Source of the DNA: Syntrophobacter sp. SbD1
GTDB lineage: Bacteria; Desulfobacterota; Syntrophobacteria; Syntrophobacterales; Syntrophobacteraceae
Assembly: GCA_900290365.1 (NCBI GenBank)
Contig: OMOE01000098.1
Location: 1 to 42,051, forward strand
DNA: 42,051 bases
Direction: 5' to 3'
Shown one piece after another: positions 34,801-42,051 of this stretch. The notes beneath the pieces are model-generated. The model searched no databases. It was not told the DNA's origin and saw only the letters and a list, made by a program, of their open reading frames with translations. The first letter of the stretch is position 1; each line of letters begins with the position of its first letter. A program made the translations under genes and the position numbers.

Positions 34801-35039
34801 CCGGTACGGATCAGGTGCTTCGCCACGCTGGCCAACATGTTGGCCGGCTGTGTAACGCAAGTCAACGCGGATGCGTGCAGCAGCGTGTTCGCTGCGGCCA
34901 AAGGCCCGACCGGTATCGCACCGGCAGACACGCTCGCGGCGGCCGAGTCCATCGCCCGCTATCCGTGGTATCAGCCTGAAAGGATGTTCGCTCTGCTCGA
35001 CCAGTTCTATGCGTATCCGAAGAGCAACGAGGTGGTGCG
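34801..35039 (+). pseudogene. Fragment of an unidentified surface-type protein gene
   Basis: An open frame with no start codon at its left end, reading through CFATLANMLAGCVTQVN, DACSSVFAAAKGP, APADTLAAAESIARYPW and RMFALLDQFYAYP before losing protein-like character. The pattern (Leu-Ala-Asn helix, paired Cys, TDTL-like helix, IARxP) is one I associate, without certainty, with large bacterial exported proteins. It abuts the mlaC remnant in opposite orientation, so the junction near 34795 looks like a rearrangement point. Confidence 0.5.
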
Positions 35040-35081
35040 GCGACGAAAAAAGAATAATCGAAGGGAAACCCATACGCAAAG

Positions 35082-35107
35082 GGTTCTGGCAGTTAACTGC
35101 CAAAACC
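35082..35107. repeat. 26-bp palindrome
   Basis: GGCAGTTAACTGCC (35088-35101) is a perfect palindrome; with one mismatched pair it extends to 35082-35107. It lies in the gene-poor stretch (35040-35388) after the mscS stop. It may be a regulator-binding site or the remnant of a hairpin. Confidence 0.45.
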
Positions 35108-35388
35108 GGCTCCAGGGAGTCGGTGGCGTATTTGCTGGAGACCCACCTTTTTTGCAGCCGCCCTTGCCTGCCTCAATTGCTCTCCCAAATTTCGGTTCGA
35201 ATATGATTGCAAAACCTCAACTTTTTGAGCGCAAACCTGAGATCAATATTCAGAGGAGAGAAATGTGGAATCCGCTGAGAATAGCTTGCGCAACGGATAC
35301 AGCAGTCCTCGACCTCGCCCGATTTAAGGCCGAGGATCATCCCCGCCGATGTTGGCGTGTGCAGAGCAGGTCTGATAGCGCGCCCTGT

Positions 35389-36753
35389 TCATTCAACAGC
35401 CTTCTCAGTCCTGGGTTCAGTCCGAATCCGGACCTCGGGTATGGATTTGTGGTGCAAGACCCTCTGCGGATACGGCAGTTCGATGCCTTCTGTCTTGAAC
35501 CGCCGCCAGATACCCATGAGAAGCTCGTTTCTGACAGCACCAAGGCCATTTTGCGGATCGTTTATCCAGACTCGCAACTCAAGATTAACTGCGTTGTCCC
35601 CGAAGCCTGTCAGCAAGCAGGCAGGTTTGGGTTCATGCAGGACTCGCATGGTGTCCCCTGCGGCTTCCAGCACCAACCTGGTGGCCGTCTCTAAATCTGA
35701 GTCGTAGGAAATTCCTACGGGGACCTGCAGCCTGACGAGATTGCTGCTGTATGACCAATTGATCACTTCACCTGTGATTAGACTCTCATTGGGTATAAGA
35801 TGTTCTACGCCACTCCTTGTGACTACGGAGACATAGCGGCTGCCGAGGAAATTGATCCAGCCGTAGGTGTTTCCCAATTGAATCACGTCGCCGGGCTTGA
35901 TGGATTTATCCGCGAGGATCATGAAACCACTGACCAGATTGGCGAAAATTTTCTGCAGGCCAAAGCCGATTCCCAGCCCTATAGCCCCACCAAACAGGGC
36001 AAAGACTGTCAGATCGATCCCCATATAATGCAGGACTACGACCACCGATGCGGAAAACAACAACAACCTGCAGAGTTTATAAAAGAGGGCCTGGGTTGCG
36101 GGAGGCAGACCTGATCCGGTCTGCAACCAGAGATGCAAAATGATCAACAGGTTCTTCGAAAGCCAGTAAAGAAACAACAACAGCCAAGAGGCTCTTAAAA
36201 TAGTCAGCATGGATACATGCACATTGCCGTGTTCGAAGTAGATATCGGTGAAAAAATTTGTCCAGATGCCCTCCGCATGGAAGGCGTAAACAATTGCCCA
36301 AAGCCAGATCGCCACGGTAAGGATTGCCGACCAATAACGATTGGTCATCGGGGCGGCGAGAAATCGAACAAAAAACAGGGCGAGCGCCACAAACAACAGG
36401 GTTTCGAAGCCTTCAGCGGGCCAATCGAAATGATGCGCCAGGCGAAGTACAATCTCCAGGAATAGGACAGTCAGGATTGGGCGGACGACCTTAAGGAAAG
36501 TTTTGGTTTTCCGCCGGTCTGAGGATTCCTCGCTCAATCCCGCTAGGGCCATGTAGCGTTCAAACCAGGAACGGAAGGCTCCGGCAGCCATATGCGCCAG
36601 CAGGAAAGCGAAACCACCGGCGGCGAGTTGGGCTGCCATGGCCCAGGTGAGGACATGGTTTGGCAAGTACTGATGGACCTGCGGCCAGATCTTTTTCAAA
36701 GATAAAAATGCAGATGAAATTTCCATAGTGCTCCAATGCAACTGGGCCTTCAT
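35389..36753 (-). CDS. MscS-family mechanosensitive channel
   Basis: 454 aa. Five or six membrane helices precede the MscS core. The pore helix GGAIGLGIGFGLQKIFANLVSG (about residues 255-276) has the Gly/Ala periodicity of TM3 and FANLVSG; then ADKSIKPGDVIQLGNTYGWI forms the beta domain, followed by PNESLITGEVINWSYSS and a C-terminal alpha/beta domain. These channels relieve osmotic downshock. ATG 36753 has a poor ribosome site; ATG 36726 (after GGAG) is an alternative start that removes nine residues. Monocistronic, flanked by decayed genes. Confidence 0.9.
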   Translation of the reverse strand: MKAQLHWSTMEISSAFLSLKKIWPQVHQYLPNHVLTWAMAAQLAAGGFAFLLAHMAAGAFRSWFERYMALAGLSEESSDRRKTKTFLKVVRPILTVLFLEIVLRLAHHFDWPAEGFETLLFVALALFFVRFLAAPMTNRYWSAILTVAIWLWAIVYAFHAEGIWTNFFTDIYFEHGNVHVSMLTILRASWLLLFLYWLSKNLLIILHLWLQTGSGLPPATQALFYKLCRLLLFSASVVVVLHYMGIDLTVFALFGGAIGLGIGFGLQKIFANLVSGFMILADKSIKPGDVIQLGNTYGWINFLGSRYVSVVTRSGVEHLIPNESLITGEVINWSYSSNLVRLQVPVGISYDSDLETATRLVLEAAGDTMRVLHEPKPACLLTGFGDNAVNLELRVWINDPQNGLGAVRNELLMGIWRRFKTEGIELPYPQRVLHHKSIPEVRIRTEPRTEKAVE

Positions 36754-36928
36754 GCTGACAGGCGGTCAATTGGGATAGGGGACATCATGTTTTCTTTCCG
36801 TGAACCAATTGATCCGGCTTATTTATGGTACCGTCTCGGCGACAGAGTGAGCTGGACATTTCAACTGCACAGGGCATAAGAAAACCTGCTGGAGCCGGAA
36901 GCCGAAGCATGAGAGCGTTGATTCCCTT

Positions 36929-37522
36929 TCAGAGAGCTAACCCCACCTTGAACGATACATGGTCGCCTTTAAGAGTCCTGAAGGTATCCATTTGAGGCAA
37001 CCACTTCAGCTTGGCCACAAGGGTACGGCCGCAGATCAGGGTGGATATGTAGGAAACCACCGGCCCGATGCCGGCCATTTCAGTTTTCAAAGGGGCCAGG
37101 CTTCGCCCCGGAGCCGCTGTCGGCGGTAAACTGATCCCAGTAGAACACATTGGCACCGACTCCGATAACAGCACTCGAAAAAAGGCAGATGTTCTGCAAT
37201 GGTCGTGTCGATGTGGAACACATCACCAGTTTGATAGTCGGTTGCGTCGTTTTCCGTATTCAAATCAAAACCGGTGAAAGTGGTGAATTTGGTCCGATCT
37301 TCTTGGTTATCCAGCTGAACGAAGCCTCTGGTTCAAATGCACAGTAACTGAGGCCCACGTTAGCCGGCTGAACGGTATTGTATGCGCCGGTTGGGACATA
37401 CACATCAAGCTGCACACCCCCTTTGAAATCGCCACAGTTCCAGTGAAGCCAGAAAGGAATAAAGGCAACGTCACCAATAACGGTGGCAAAGTCGGTCGTG
37501 GTGATGGTTCTAAGGGATTTCA
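36929..37522 (-). pseudogene. Decayed phenol-MetA-degradation-type outer-membrane protein gene
   Basis: Read leftward across at least three frame changes, the sequence gives FATVIGDVAFIPFWLHWNCG, VYVPTGAYNTVQPANVGL, FEPEASFSW, DRTKFTTFTGFDLNTEND, VFHIDTTIAEHLPFF, IGVGANVFYWDQFTADSGSG, GIGPVVSYI and LKGDHVSFKVGLAL before a stop at 36929. This is the course of the SphA / MetA-pathway-of-phenol-degradation family of barrel proteins. The N-terminal third, with the signal peptide, is absent; the preserved part begins at the stop codon of the next gene upstream. Non-functional. Confidence 0.82.
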
Positions 37523-38059
37523 GCCGTGGTCGGATTCCGCAGCCGATCTCCGCCGGAAAAGCAGTTTGAGTAATTTGCCTTCACCCAGCACACGCCCTAA
37601 TTCCTCGAAAGCGAAAAAGGGTATGAAAGCGACAAATGTGACCAGGCATCTGGCGAGCAATTCGTCCGTGCCTGCACTCATGAGCTCTTCAAAGCCTCCC
37701 GTGATGCCTTTCCCATGCAGCAATCCGCTTATGGTGTGCTCGACAACACCGAACAGCCCCACAAATATGGTGAACACAACGGCTTTGTACAGGGTTGGCA
37801 AGATCAAAGGATGGTCTTGGAACCGCCGGCCCAGGTGCAAAGCACGCCCCACGAGAATGACTTTGGCTAAGACCAGCGCTTGGATGAGGCCTACCCCATA
37901 ATGCAAATAGCCGATTTGATACTCGCCCAGTATCAATCCACGATACCATGTAAATGAACCGAAAAAAAAGGCCAGGTATAAGAAGGTGATGTAATAATCG
38001 GTCATTTCGCCGATAGCCTTGGACTTCCAGCCGGCTCTCTTCGTGTTCGTGTCGTTCAT
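37520..38059 (-). CDS. Integral membrane protein of unknown function
   Basis: 179 aa with four hydrophobic helices (about residues 22-42, 52-72, 92-112 and 134-154). A basic N-terminus (MNDTNTKRAGWKSKAIG) and a basic C-terminal tail suggest both ends in the cytoplasm. Not recognised as a named family. The ATG at 38059 has only a weak purine tract upstream. Its 3' end runs into the decayed MetA-like gene, so the last residues (about RRRSAAESDHG) could be altered by the same event. It lies 228 bp downstream of the sulfatase on the same strand; those 228 bp show nothing I can name. Confidence 0.7.
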   Translation of the reverse strand: MNDTNTKRAGWKSKAIGEMTDYYITFLYLAFFFGSFTWYRGLILGEYQIGYLHYGVGLIQALVLAKVILVGRALHLGRRFQDHPLILPTLYKAVVFTIFVGLFGVVEHTISGLLHGKGITGGFEELMSAGTDELLARCLVTFVAFIPFFAFEELGRVLGEGKLLKLLFRRRSAAESDHG

Positions 38060-38287
38060 TGTCTATCCCAATCCTCTCTGTTTTCAGTCGAGTCCGAATT
38101 TGTTCGGCGCTCAAGCATTCCCAGTTCTCGCCGGGCAACACATCAGCGCCACGCCGGCCCCCACCTCAATCACTGCTGGCAGGGTCATAAGAGTTTTTCA
38201 GGGTTCTTCCGTTTGTTTGGTTTGCCGGGTCACACCCGATTGGGACAGGTGCGGCCCGGTGGACGGTTATGAACTCAGGAGCTTCGA

Positions 38288-39820
38288 CTACTGCCCGTGA
38301 TGTGCCTTAATGGCTTCCTCGATCTTCGCTTTCACGGCATCGAGGTTGAAGCTCGCGCCCTTCTGCATCGGCGGGAACTCGAGGGCCGTCATGGCCAGCT
38401 TCGCCACCTCCTGTTGGACGAACACGAAGCGCCAGAACTCGTACTGGAACCAATTAAAGTACGTGTATGAGCCGTAATTTCCCGCCGGGTATGCTGTGTG
38501 CTCGAAGGGGTCCAGACGCAGATTTGTGAGAACCGGCGCGTCAACTTGGGCCTTGCTGCCGACCCAGCCGCCGGGCTGGTCAATGAACCGATACTTGAAG
38601 TCGTCCAACCGCACCGCACCGAGTGTGCTTTCTCCAAAGTAAAAGATCTCATGACGGGCCGATGGACCCTTGCCGGTGATCATGTCCATCTGGTTATAGC
38701 CGTCGAGATGGTTTTTGTAGGTCCGGTCGCCGATCTGTTTTCCCTTCAGCAGTTCCTCTTTGAGGTTCGGATTGCCGGCGGCGGCCACAAAGGTCGGCAA
38801 CCAGTCGAGGCCGGAGATGATCCCGTTTTCGACCGTGTCGGCCGGCACATGGCCGGGCCAGCGAATCATCGCAGGGCAACGGAAACCACCTTCATAGACC
38901 GTGCCTTTGGCTCCGAAGAACGGGGTTTGTCCGCCATCGGGCCAGGTAAAGCTCTCGGTGCCGTTGTCGGTGGTGAACATGACGATGGTGCTGTCGTCTA
39001 CACCCATGTCCTTGAGCTTCTTCATCACGTCGCCCACGATGTCGTCGAGCTGCGCCATGCCAGCTTCCTGAATGGTCCAGCCATTCTTCGAGTTGCGCAT
39101 TTTCTCATACTTCTCCGAGAGATGGGTGACGATGTGCATACGAGTCGGGTTGAGCCAGACGAAGAAGGGTTTGCCGTCCGCCTTGGCCTTGTCCATGAAC
39201 TTGAGCGAAAGGTCGAGGATTTCGTCATCCACCGTCTCCATCCGCTTGGGATAGAGCGGGCCGGCATCCTCGATCTTCTGCTTCCCGATCTTGCCCCAAC
39301 GCGGCTGCTCGGTCGGGTCATCCTTGTCCGCCGCCCAACTGTGGACCATGTTGCGCGGACCTACTTTGTCCAACAACTCCTGCGGGTAGGCGGGGTGCGC
39401 GGGGTCCTCCATCGCGTCGAGGTGATAGAGGTAGCCAAAGAACTCGTCGAACCCGTGGACGGTGGGCAGGAACTCATTGAGATCGCCGAGGTGGTTCTTC
39501 CCGAACTGGCCCGTCGCATAACCCATGGACTTGAGCGCCGTCGCAATGGTCACGGCCTCTGCGGGAATCCCGATGTCCGCACCGGCCTGGCCGACCGTGG
39601 TCATGCCGGTGCGCATCGGAAGCTCGCCGGTGATGAAAGCGGCCCGCCCCGCCGTACAACTCGCCTCGCCGTAGTAGTCGGTGAACATCATCCCTTCTTT
39701 GGCCAGCTTGTCGAGGTTTGGTGTGCGGCCGGCCATCATGCCGCGATGGTAGGCGCCGATGTTCCAAATGCCGATGTCATCTCCCATGATGACGACGATA
39801 TTGGGTTTCTTATCCGCCAT
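38288..39820 (-). CDS. Arylsulfatase-family sulfatase (formylglycine-dependent)
   Basis: About 510 aa. Alkaline-phosphatase-fold sulfatase that would hydrolyse a sulfate ester. N-terminal metal site IVVIMGDDIG (Asp14-Asp15), the formylglycine motif CTAGRAAFITG (Cys55, the C-x-A-x-R form), KNHLGD, a His in TRMHIVTH, and FTTDNGTE with the second metal pair. No signal peptide, so apparently cytoplasmic or exported otherwise. Active enzyme needs Cys55 oxidised by a maturase, not seen in this window. ATG 39820 has AGGAGAAGGA just upstream; a frame to 39847 is longer but without a site. Sister of the remnant at 23718. Confidence 0.9.
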   Translation of the reverse strand: MADKKPNIVVIMGDDIGIWNIGAYHRGMMAGRTPNLDKLAKEGMMFTDYYGEASCTAGRAAFITGELPMRTGMTTVGQAGADIGIPAEAVTIATALKSMGYATGQFGKNHLGDLNEFLPTVHGFDEFFGYLYHLDAMEDPAHPAYPQELLDKVGPRNMVHSWAADKDDPTEQPRWGKIGKQKIEDAGPLYPKRMETVDDEILDLSLKFMDKAKADGKPFFVWLNPTRMHIVTHLSEKYEKMRNSKNGWTIQEAGMAQLDDIVGDVMKKLKDMGVDDSTIVMFTTDNGTESFTWPDGGQTPFFGAKGTVYEGGFRCPAMIRWPGHVPADTVENGIISGLDWLPTFVAAAGNPNLKEELLKGKQIGDRTYKNHLDGYNQMDMITGKGPSARHEIFYFGESTLGAVRLDDFKYRFIDQPGGWVGSKAQVDAPVLTNLRLDPFEHTAYPAGNYGSYTYFNWFQYEFWRFVFVQQEVAKLAMTALEFPPMQKGASFNLDAVKAKIEEAIKAHHGQ

Positions 39821-40155
39821 TTCCTTCTCCTTTTTCAGGTTGCACACTCCAAAATTCTCCTCACACCATCAACACATATGAGGCCTTATTCCTCTTGCTG
39901 TGCCTTTCTCACACCTCCTTTTTTAATGGTGATTCGAGGATAACTTTTTCGCTTTCCAGACTTGCGAGCCAAAATCCAGCGGGCGTTCCCGGCGACGAGC
40001 CGCTCCCAGATCTCCATCTCGCTATCTCACTTTGTTCCCGAGGCTATATTGGCAAGCTTCAGTAGGCTGGATGGTGCGTGAGAAACAAATGAGACTCATG
40101 GAAAAACCAGTCGATGAAATGGGCAATATCTGCAAGACGGTTTGGGAATAGAATA

Positions 40156-40530
40156 ATTTCCCACTATATTTCGAGACTTAAAAAGAGATATGCATGAGGA
40201 ACTACCGGCGCAAGTGCACCGCCTTAATCAGCTCTACCGGCCCGGATCAGAGTCGCTCCAGCAAATAAGATCAATGTGGGGTACGCGGAGCCTTCCATCA
40301 CAAGAGGACTTGGTTTCACCTATGCCCTTAAAGTTTCCTTGGCAGCGCGAGAGAGCTACTGACCTCCGAGTTGTGGGCAGAATCAGAAATTAAAATACCG
40401 TGCCAATCCATTGAGTCCACAGAATAGACCGCATAACGCCAAGGAAAGGAGGCCGCCAATTCGTGACGTCCCCGATCTTGAGGGAAGGTTCGGGAAGCAT
40501 TTGGCTGGCCCCCTGAATCGCTGGGCAACG
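40156..40530. repeat. Dispersed upstream block, copy C
   Basis: The longest copy. 40156-40275 matches copy A (including ATTTCCCAC and TTTCG-GACTTAAA that copy B lacks), and 40185-40385 matches copy B, with weaker similarity to about 40530. It lies upstream of the intact sulfatase. Confidence 0.78.
40185..40213 (-). promoter_or_regulatory. Promoter-like element, copy C
   Basis: Minus-strand TTGCGC (40213-40208), 17 bp, TATCTC (40190-40185). One base differs from copies A and B in each hexamer, with spacing kept. The sulfatase start codon is about 365 bp downstream, which would give a long leader. Confidence 0.45.
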
Positions 40531-40657
40531 TCTCTACTGTTAAGGTCCTTTCTCGCGCAAATTCAATAAAGGGGAAAAGTCAGGAGGCATGGACAAATCC
40601 GAGAACGGCAATACATTATTTTAGATTAAATTGAACTGAGTTTCAGGAGGTCAAAAC

Positions 40658-40963
40658 ATGAAGACTAAATCAACTTTAATTATAACGTGTCTGGCTCTTG
40701 CTGTCCTCTTGCTCGTTGCGCCAACAACGAGGGCCGAGGCGCAATGCTGCGGGCTCGACATACTTGCCGCGCCTTTCGTGGCAGCGGGGGCGATAGTTTA
40801 TGGAGCGGTGGCGGTATCGGCCGCTGTCGTGACGGCCCCTTTCACTGCTCTAAGTTGTGGTACTTGCGGCGTTAGCTTGTGCAATACGTGTGGCTTTAAC
40901 TTGTGCAATCCGTGCGGCCATCCCACTGTTTCATATGTACCCGGCAATGACGGTCGATCCTGA
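40658..40963 (+). CDS. Small exported Cys-rich protein with CxxC repeats
   Basis: 101 aa. Signal peptide (to about residue 28, TRAEAQ), a short hydrophobic Ala/Val-rich middle (about 36-65) and a Cys-rich tail in which CGTCGVSLCNTCGFNLCNPC gives three CxxC pairs at eight-residue spacing. Could bind metal or form disulfides; family unknown. ATG 40658 has AGGAGG 7 bases upstream, an excellent site. First of a small plus-strand set; the next gene follows after 26 bases. Confidence 0.8.
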   Translation: MKTKSTLIITCLALAVLLLVAPTTRAEAQCCGLDILAAPFVAAGAIVYGAVAVSAAVVTAPFTALSCGTCGVSLCNTCGFNLCNPCGHPTVSYVPGNDGRS

Positions 40964-40989
40964 GTGAGTTCCCGAATAAGGAGAAAATA

Positions 40990-41304
40990 GTGAAAGAGCA
41001 AAAAGTAATGTTCAGATGTTTTTACCTATTTGCAATAGTGTCAATCGTATCGGCGCTGCTTTTGCCGGCTCTTGCCGGAGCTCAAGAATTCCCGATCATG
41101 GACCGGGTTGCCGACAAAGTCATCCAGAGGTACCAGAATTCGAGCTGCGAGCAGTTGTGGCAAAAAAAGGGCAAGCCAAAGCCGGCGATGGAGCAGAAAG
41201 CCGTCCAATTGCTAAGGAGCGACCCACAGATGCGCTTTGCGTTCATCGACAAAGTTGCGGCTCCCATCGCCAATAAAATGTTCGAATGCGGCATGATTCC
41301 ATGA
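40990..41304 (+). CDS. Small exported protein of unknown function
   Basis: 104 aa. Signal peptide (to about residue 31, LAGAQ) and a compact mature part with two Cys (SSCEQLWQKKGKP and NKMFECGMIP) that could pair. The SCEQLW, LLRSDPQMRFAFIDKVA and ANKMFECGMIP segments look like a conserved proteobacterial family, but I cannot name it. The GTG start at 40990 has AGGAG 7 bases upstream, better than ATG 41008. Probably co-transcribed with the upstream Cys-rich gene. Confidence 0.8.
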   Translation: MKEQKVMFRCFYLFAIVSIVSALLLPALAGAQEFPIMDRVADKVIQRYQNSSCEQLWQKKGKPKPAMEQKAVQLLRSDPQMRFAFIDKVAAPIANKMFECGMIP

Positions 41305-41405
41305 ATGTCGCGGGGCTACCGCTTCAATTCAATAGCCGGTTGCCGAAGGACTGCATAAACACGAGAAGAGGAGGCTTGTCGCCTCCAGGCTCCTGGCGGG
41401 TCGGA

Positions 41406-41605
41406 GCCTGCCAGGCAGACATCGCAAAGTACTGCCGTGGCGCACAGGGCCCGAAGCAGGAAATGCAGTGCCTGAAAGAAAACAAGGAACGCTCTCGCCA
41501 AAATGCAAGATGCACGTACTGCAGGAGCTGAAGGCAGTTAAGGAAGCGCACCAGGATGGCGAGGCGGGTATCTATGTGTTAATGCCAGGGCGTACAACCG
41601 AGTGA
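41406..41605 (+). pseudogene. Frameshifted Cys-rich-repeat (GLG1-like) protein fragment
   Basis: In one frame ACQADIAKYCRGAQGPKQEM then QCLKENKER; at about 41490 the match moves to another frame as LSPKCKMHVLQELKAVKEAH, ending at TGA 41603. Together this is one cysteine-rich repeat of the GLG1-like type seen in small periplasmic proteins (CxxDIxKxC...CLKExKxxLSxxC). A one-base slip disrupts it, and the N-terminus with the signal peptide is missing or unrecognisable in 41286-41405. A sequencing slip is the alternative. Confidence 0.7.
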
Positions 41606-41782
41606 GGGTCGTGTCATAAGGTGTTTGAAAGCGGACAGGCAGGAACTAGCGCCCGAGTCCAAGGCGGGTATTATGGATTTGCTGATGAGCAGGTAATGCC
41701 CGCTCTCTGTCTCAATGGGCTGGACCACGAGAGGGGGCTGGGTTCCGGGGTTTTCCTGACGATTGATGGCAAGCTGCGCTGA
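41606..41782 (+). pseudogene. Possible coding fragment without start codon
   Basis: A frame of about 58 codons with protein-like content (VQGGYYGFADEQVMPAL, NGLDHERGLGSGVFLTIDG) ending at TGA 41780. There is an in-frame stop just before it and no plausible start. It may be the 3' end of a lost gene. I do not recognise the family. Confidence 0.35.
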
Positions 41783-41835
41783 GAATTCTTAACGTTTAGT
41801 GAGAGGCTTTACTACTTTACATGAGGAGTATCTCA

Positions 41836-42051
41836 ATGCGAGTAAACAGAATCTGGATCCCGGCAATCCTGGCAATCCTGACCCTTTTTCTGACCGCCGG
41901 CCCGACTCCGACCGCCGCCGCGCAACAGACGGCCACGACGAAGGAGCCGGACCCTTTGGTGGTTTTGCGGCAAATGTGTGACTACCTCAAATCACTCCAA
42001 CAGTTTTCTTTTCACAGCGAGGTCGCCGACGACCAGGTCTACCTGGACGGG
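41836..42051 (+). CDS. DUF2092-like exported protein, 5' part only
   Basis: The first 72 codons of a gene cut by the window edge. Signal peptide (MRVNRIWIPAILAILTLFL to about TAAAQ), then EPDPLVVLRQMCDYLKSLQQ and FSFHSEVADDQVYLDG, matching the start of DUF2092-type periplasmic proteins as I remember them (PxPLxxLxxMxxYLxxxxxF). ATG 41836 is chosen because GAGGAG at 41823-41828 lies 7 bases before it; an upstream in-frame ATG at 41821 would overlap that site. Confidence 0.72.
   Translation, partial: MRVNRIWIPAILAILTLFLTAGPTPTAAAQQTATTKEPDPLVVLRQMCDYLKSLQQFSFHSEVADDQVYLDG

Larger units (their letters stand above)
39821..40657. other. Intergenic region between sulfatase and small exported proteins
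   Basis: About 840 bp. Its centre is occupied by copy C of the dispersed block and the promoter-like element. The plus-strand frame at 40190-40393 lies within that block; the other two copies have stops at different points of the same frame, so I do not call it a gene. The 5' part (39850-40150) shows nothing recognisable. Confidence 0.5.

Noticed and set aside
34837..35694. A 285-codon plus-strand frame as a full gene
   Set aside because: Only the first 65 or so codons look like protein; the rest is low-character sequence and then the antisense of mscS.
38498..39943. 481-codon plus-strand frame opposite the sulfatase
   Set aside because: It is a shadow of the sulfatase's codon bias; the minus strand has all catalytic motifs and a good start.
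40190..40393. A 67-aa ORF in the copy C block as a conserved small protein
   Set aside because: The matching frame in copies A and B contains stops at different points, so selection seems to act on DNA, not protein.
1..42051. tRNA, rRNA, phage integrase, transposase or toxin-antitoxin genes
   Set aside because: I looked for these and saw no convincing candidate in the reading frames or spacers.

Overview
The window looks like chromosomal DNA of an anaerobic or facultative Gram-negative bacterium, most plausibly a Desulfobacterota (deltaproteobacterial) lineage. This rests on the mix of gene families (PrpE-type acyl-CoA synthetase, many PAS/GAF histidine kinases, MlaC and MMPL envelope genes, sulfatases, a DUF3604/HupE cluster) and on dispersed AATCCTGTN palindromic repeats, which I recall as common in such genomes. 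It is an inference from content, not from a marker gene.

Layout. 1-2.2 kb: tandem 203-bp repeats, a YheT-type hydrolase, two palindromic elements and a rhodanese. 2.2-4.2 kb: propionyl-CoA synthetase (minus). 4.8-12.4 kb: a tightly packed, partly translationally coupled signalling cluster (small exported protein, hybrid kinase, PAS/GAF kinase, lone receiver, receiver-kinase) with no DNA-binding or enzymatic output domain. 12.6-17.1 kb: a universal stress protein, SelO protein-AMPylase, a 109-bp nested palindrome, an SDR lacking the usual YxxxK, and a 5'-truncated DUF3300 gene ending in a strong terminator. 17.4-23.6 kb: a visibly GC-rich minus-strand cluster (outer-membrane-like protein, PHP-like DUF3604 protein, parvulin-like isomerase, three different HupE/UreJ-type membrane proteins) with gene junctions of ATGA overlap or a few bases.

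23.7-25.6 kb: a sulfatase remnant with nearly its whole interior deleted, and a HAD phosphohydrolase. 26.4-34.5 kb: two convergent blocks, each led by an mlaC-like gene (mlaC, sulfotransferase, flippase-like protein on plus; mlaC, MMPL transporter, radical SAM on minus), suggesting modification and transport of an envelope lipid. 34.6-37.5 kb: an MscS channel among gene debris (a third mlaC fragment, a surface-protein fragment, a decayed phenol-MetA-like outer-membrane gene). 37.5-39.8 kb: an unknown membrane protein and an intact sulfatase. 40.6-42.05 kb: small exported proteins, a frameshifted Cys-rich-repeat gene and the start of a DUF2092-like gene.

The two least expected signals are (i) a promoter-like element (TTGCAC-17 bp-TATCTG) embedded in a conserved block, found three times, each upstream of a minus-strand gene (sulfatase remnant, HAD, intact sulfatase); and (ii) the three-HupE/parvulin/PHP-like operon, which reads as one envelope system of unknown substrate. 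All coordinates and motifs were read by eye; no database search was made.
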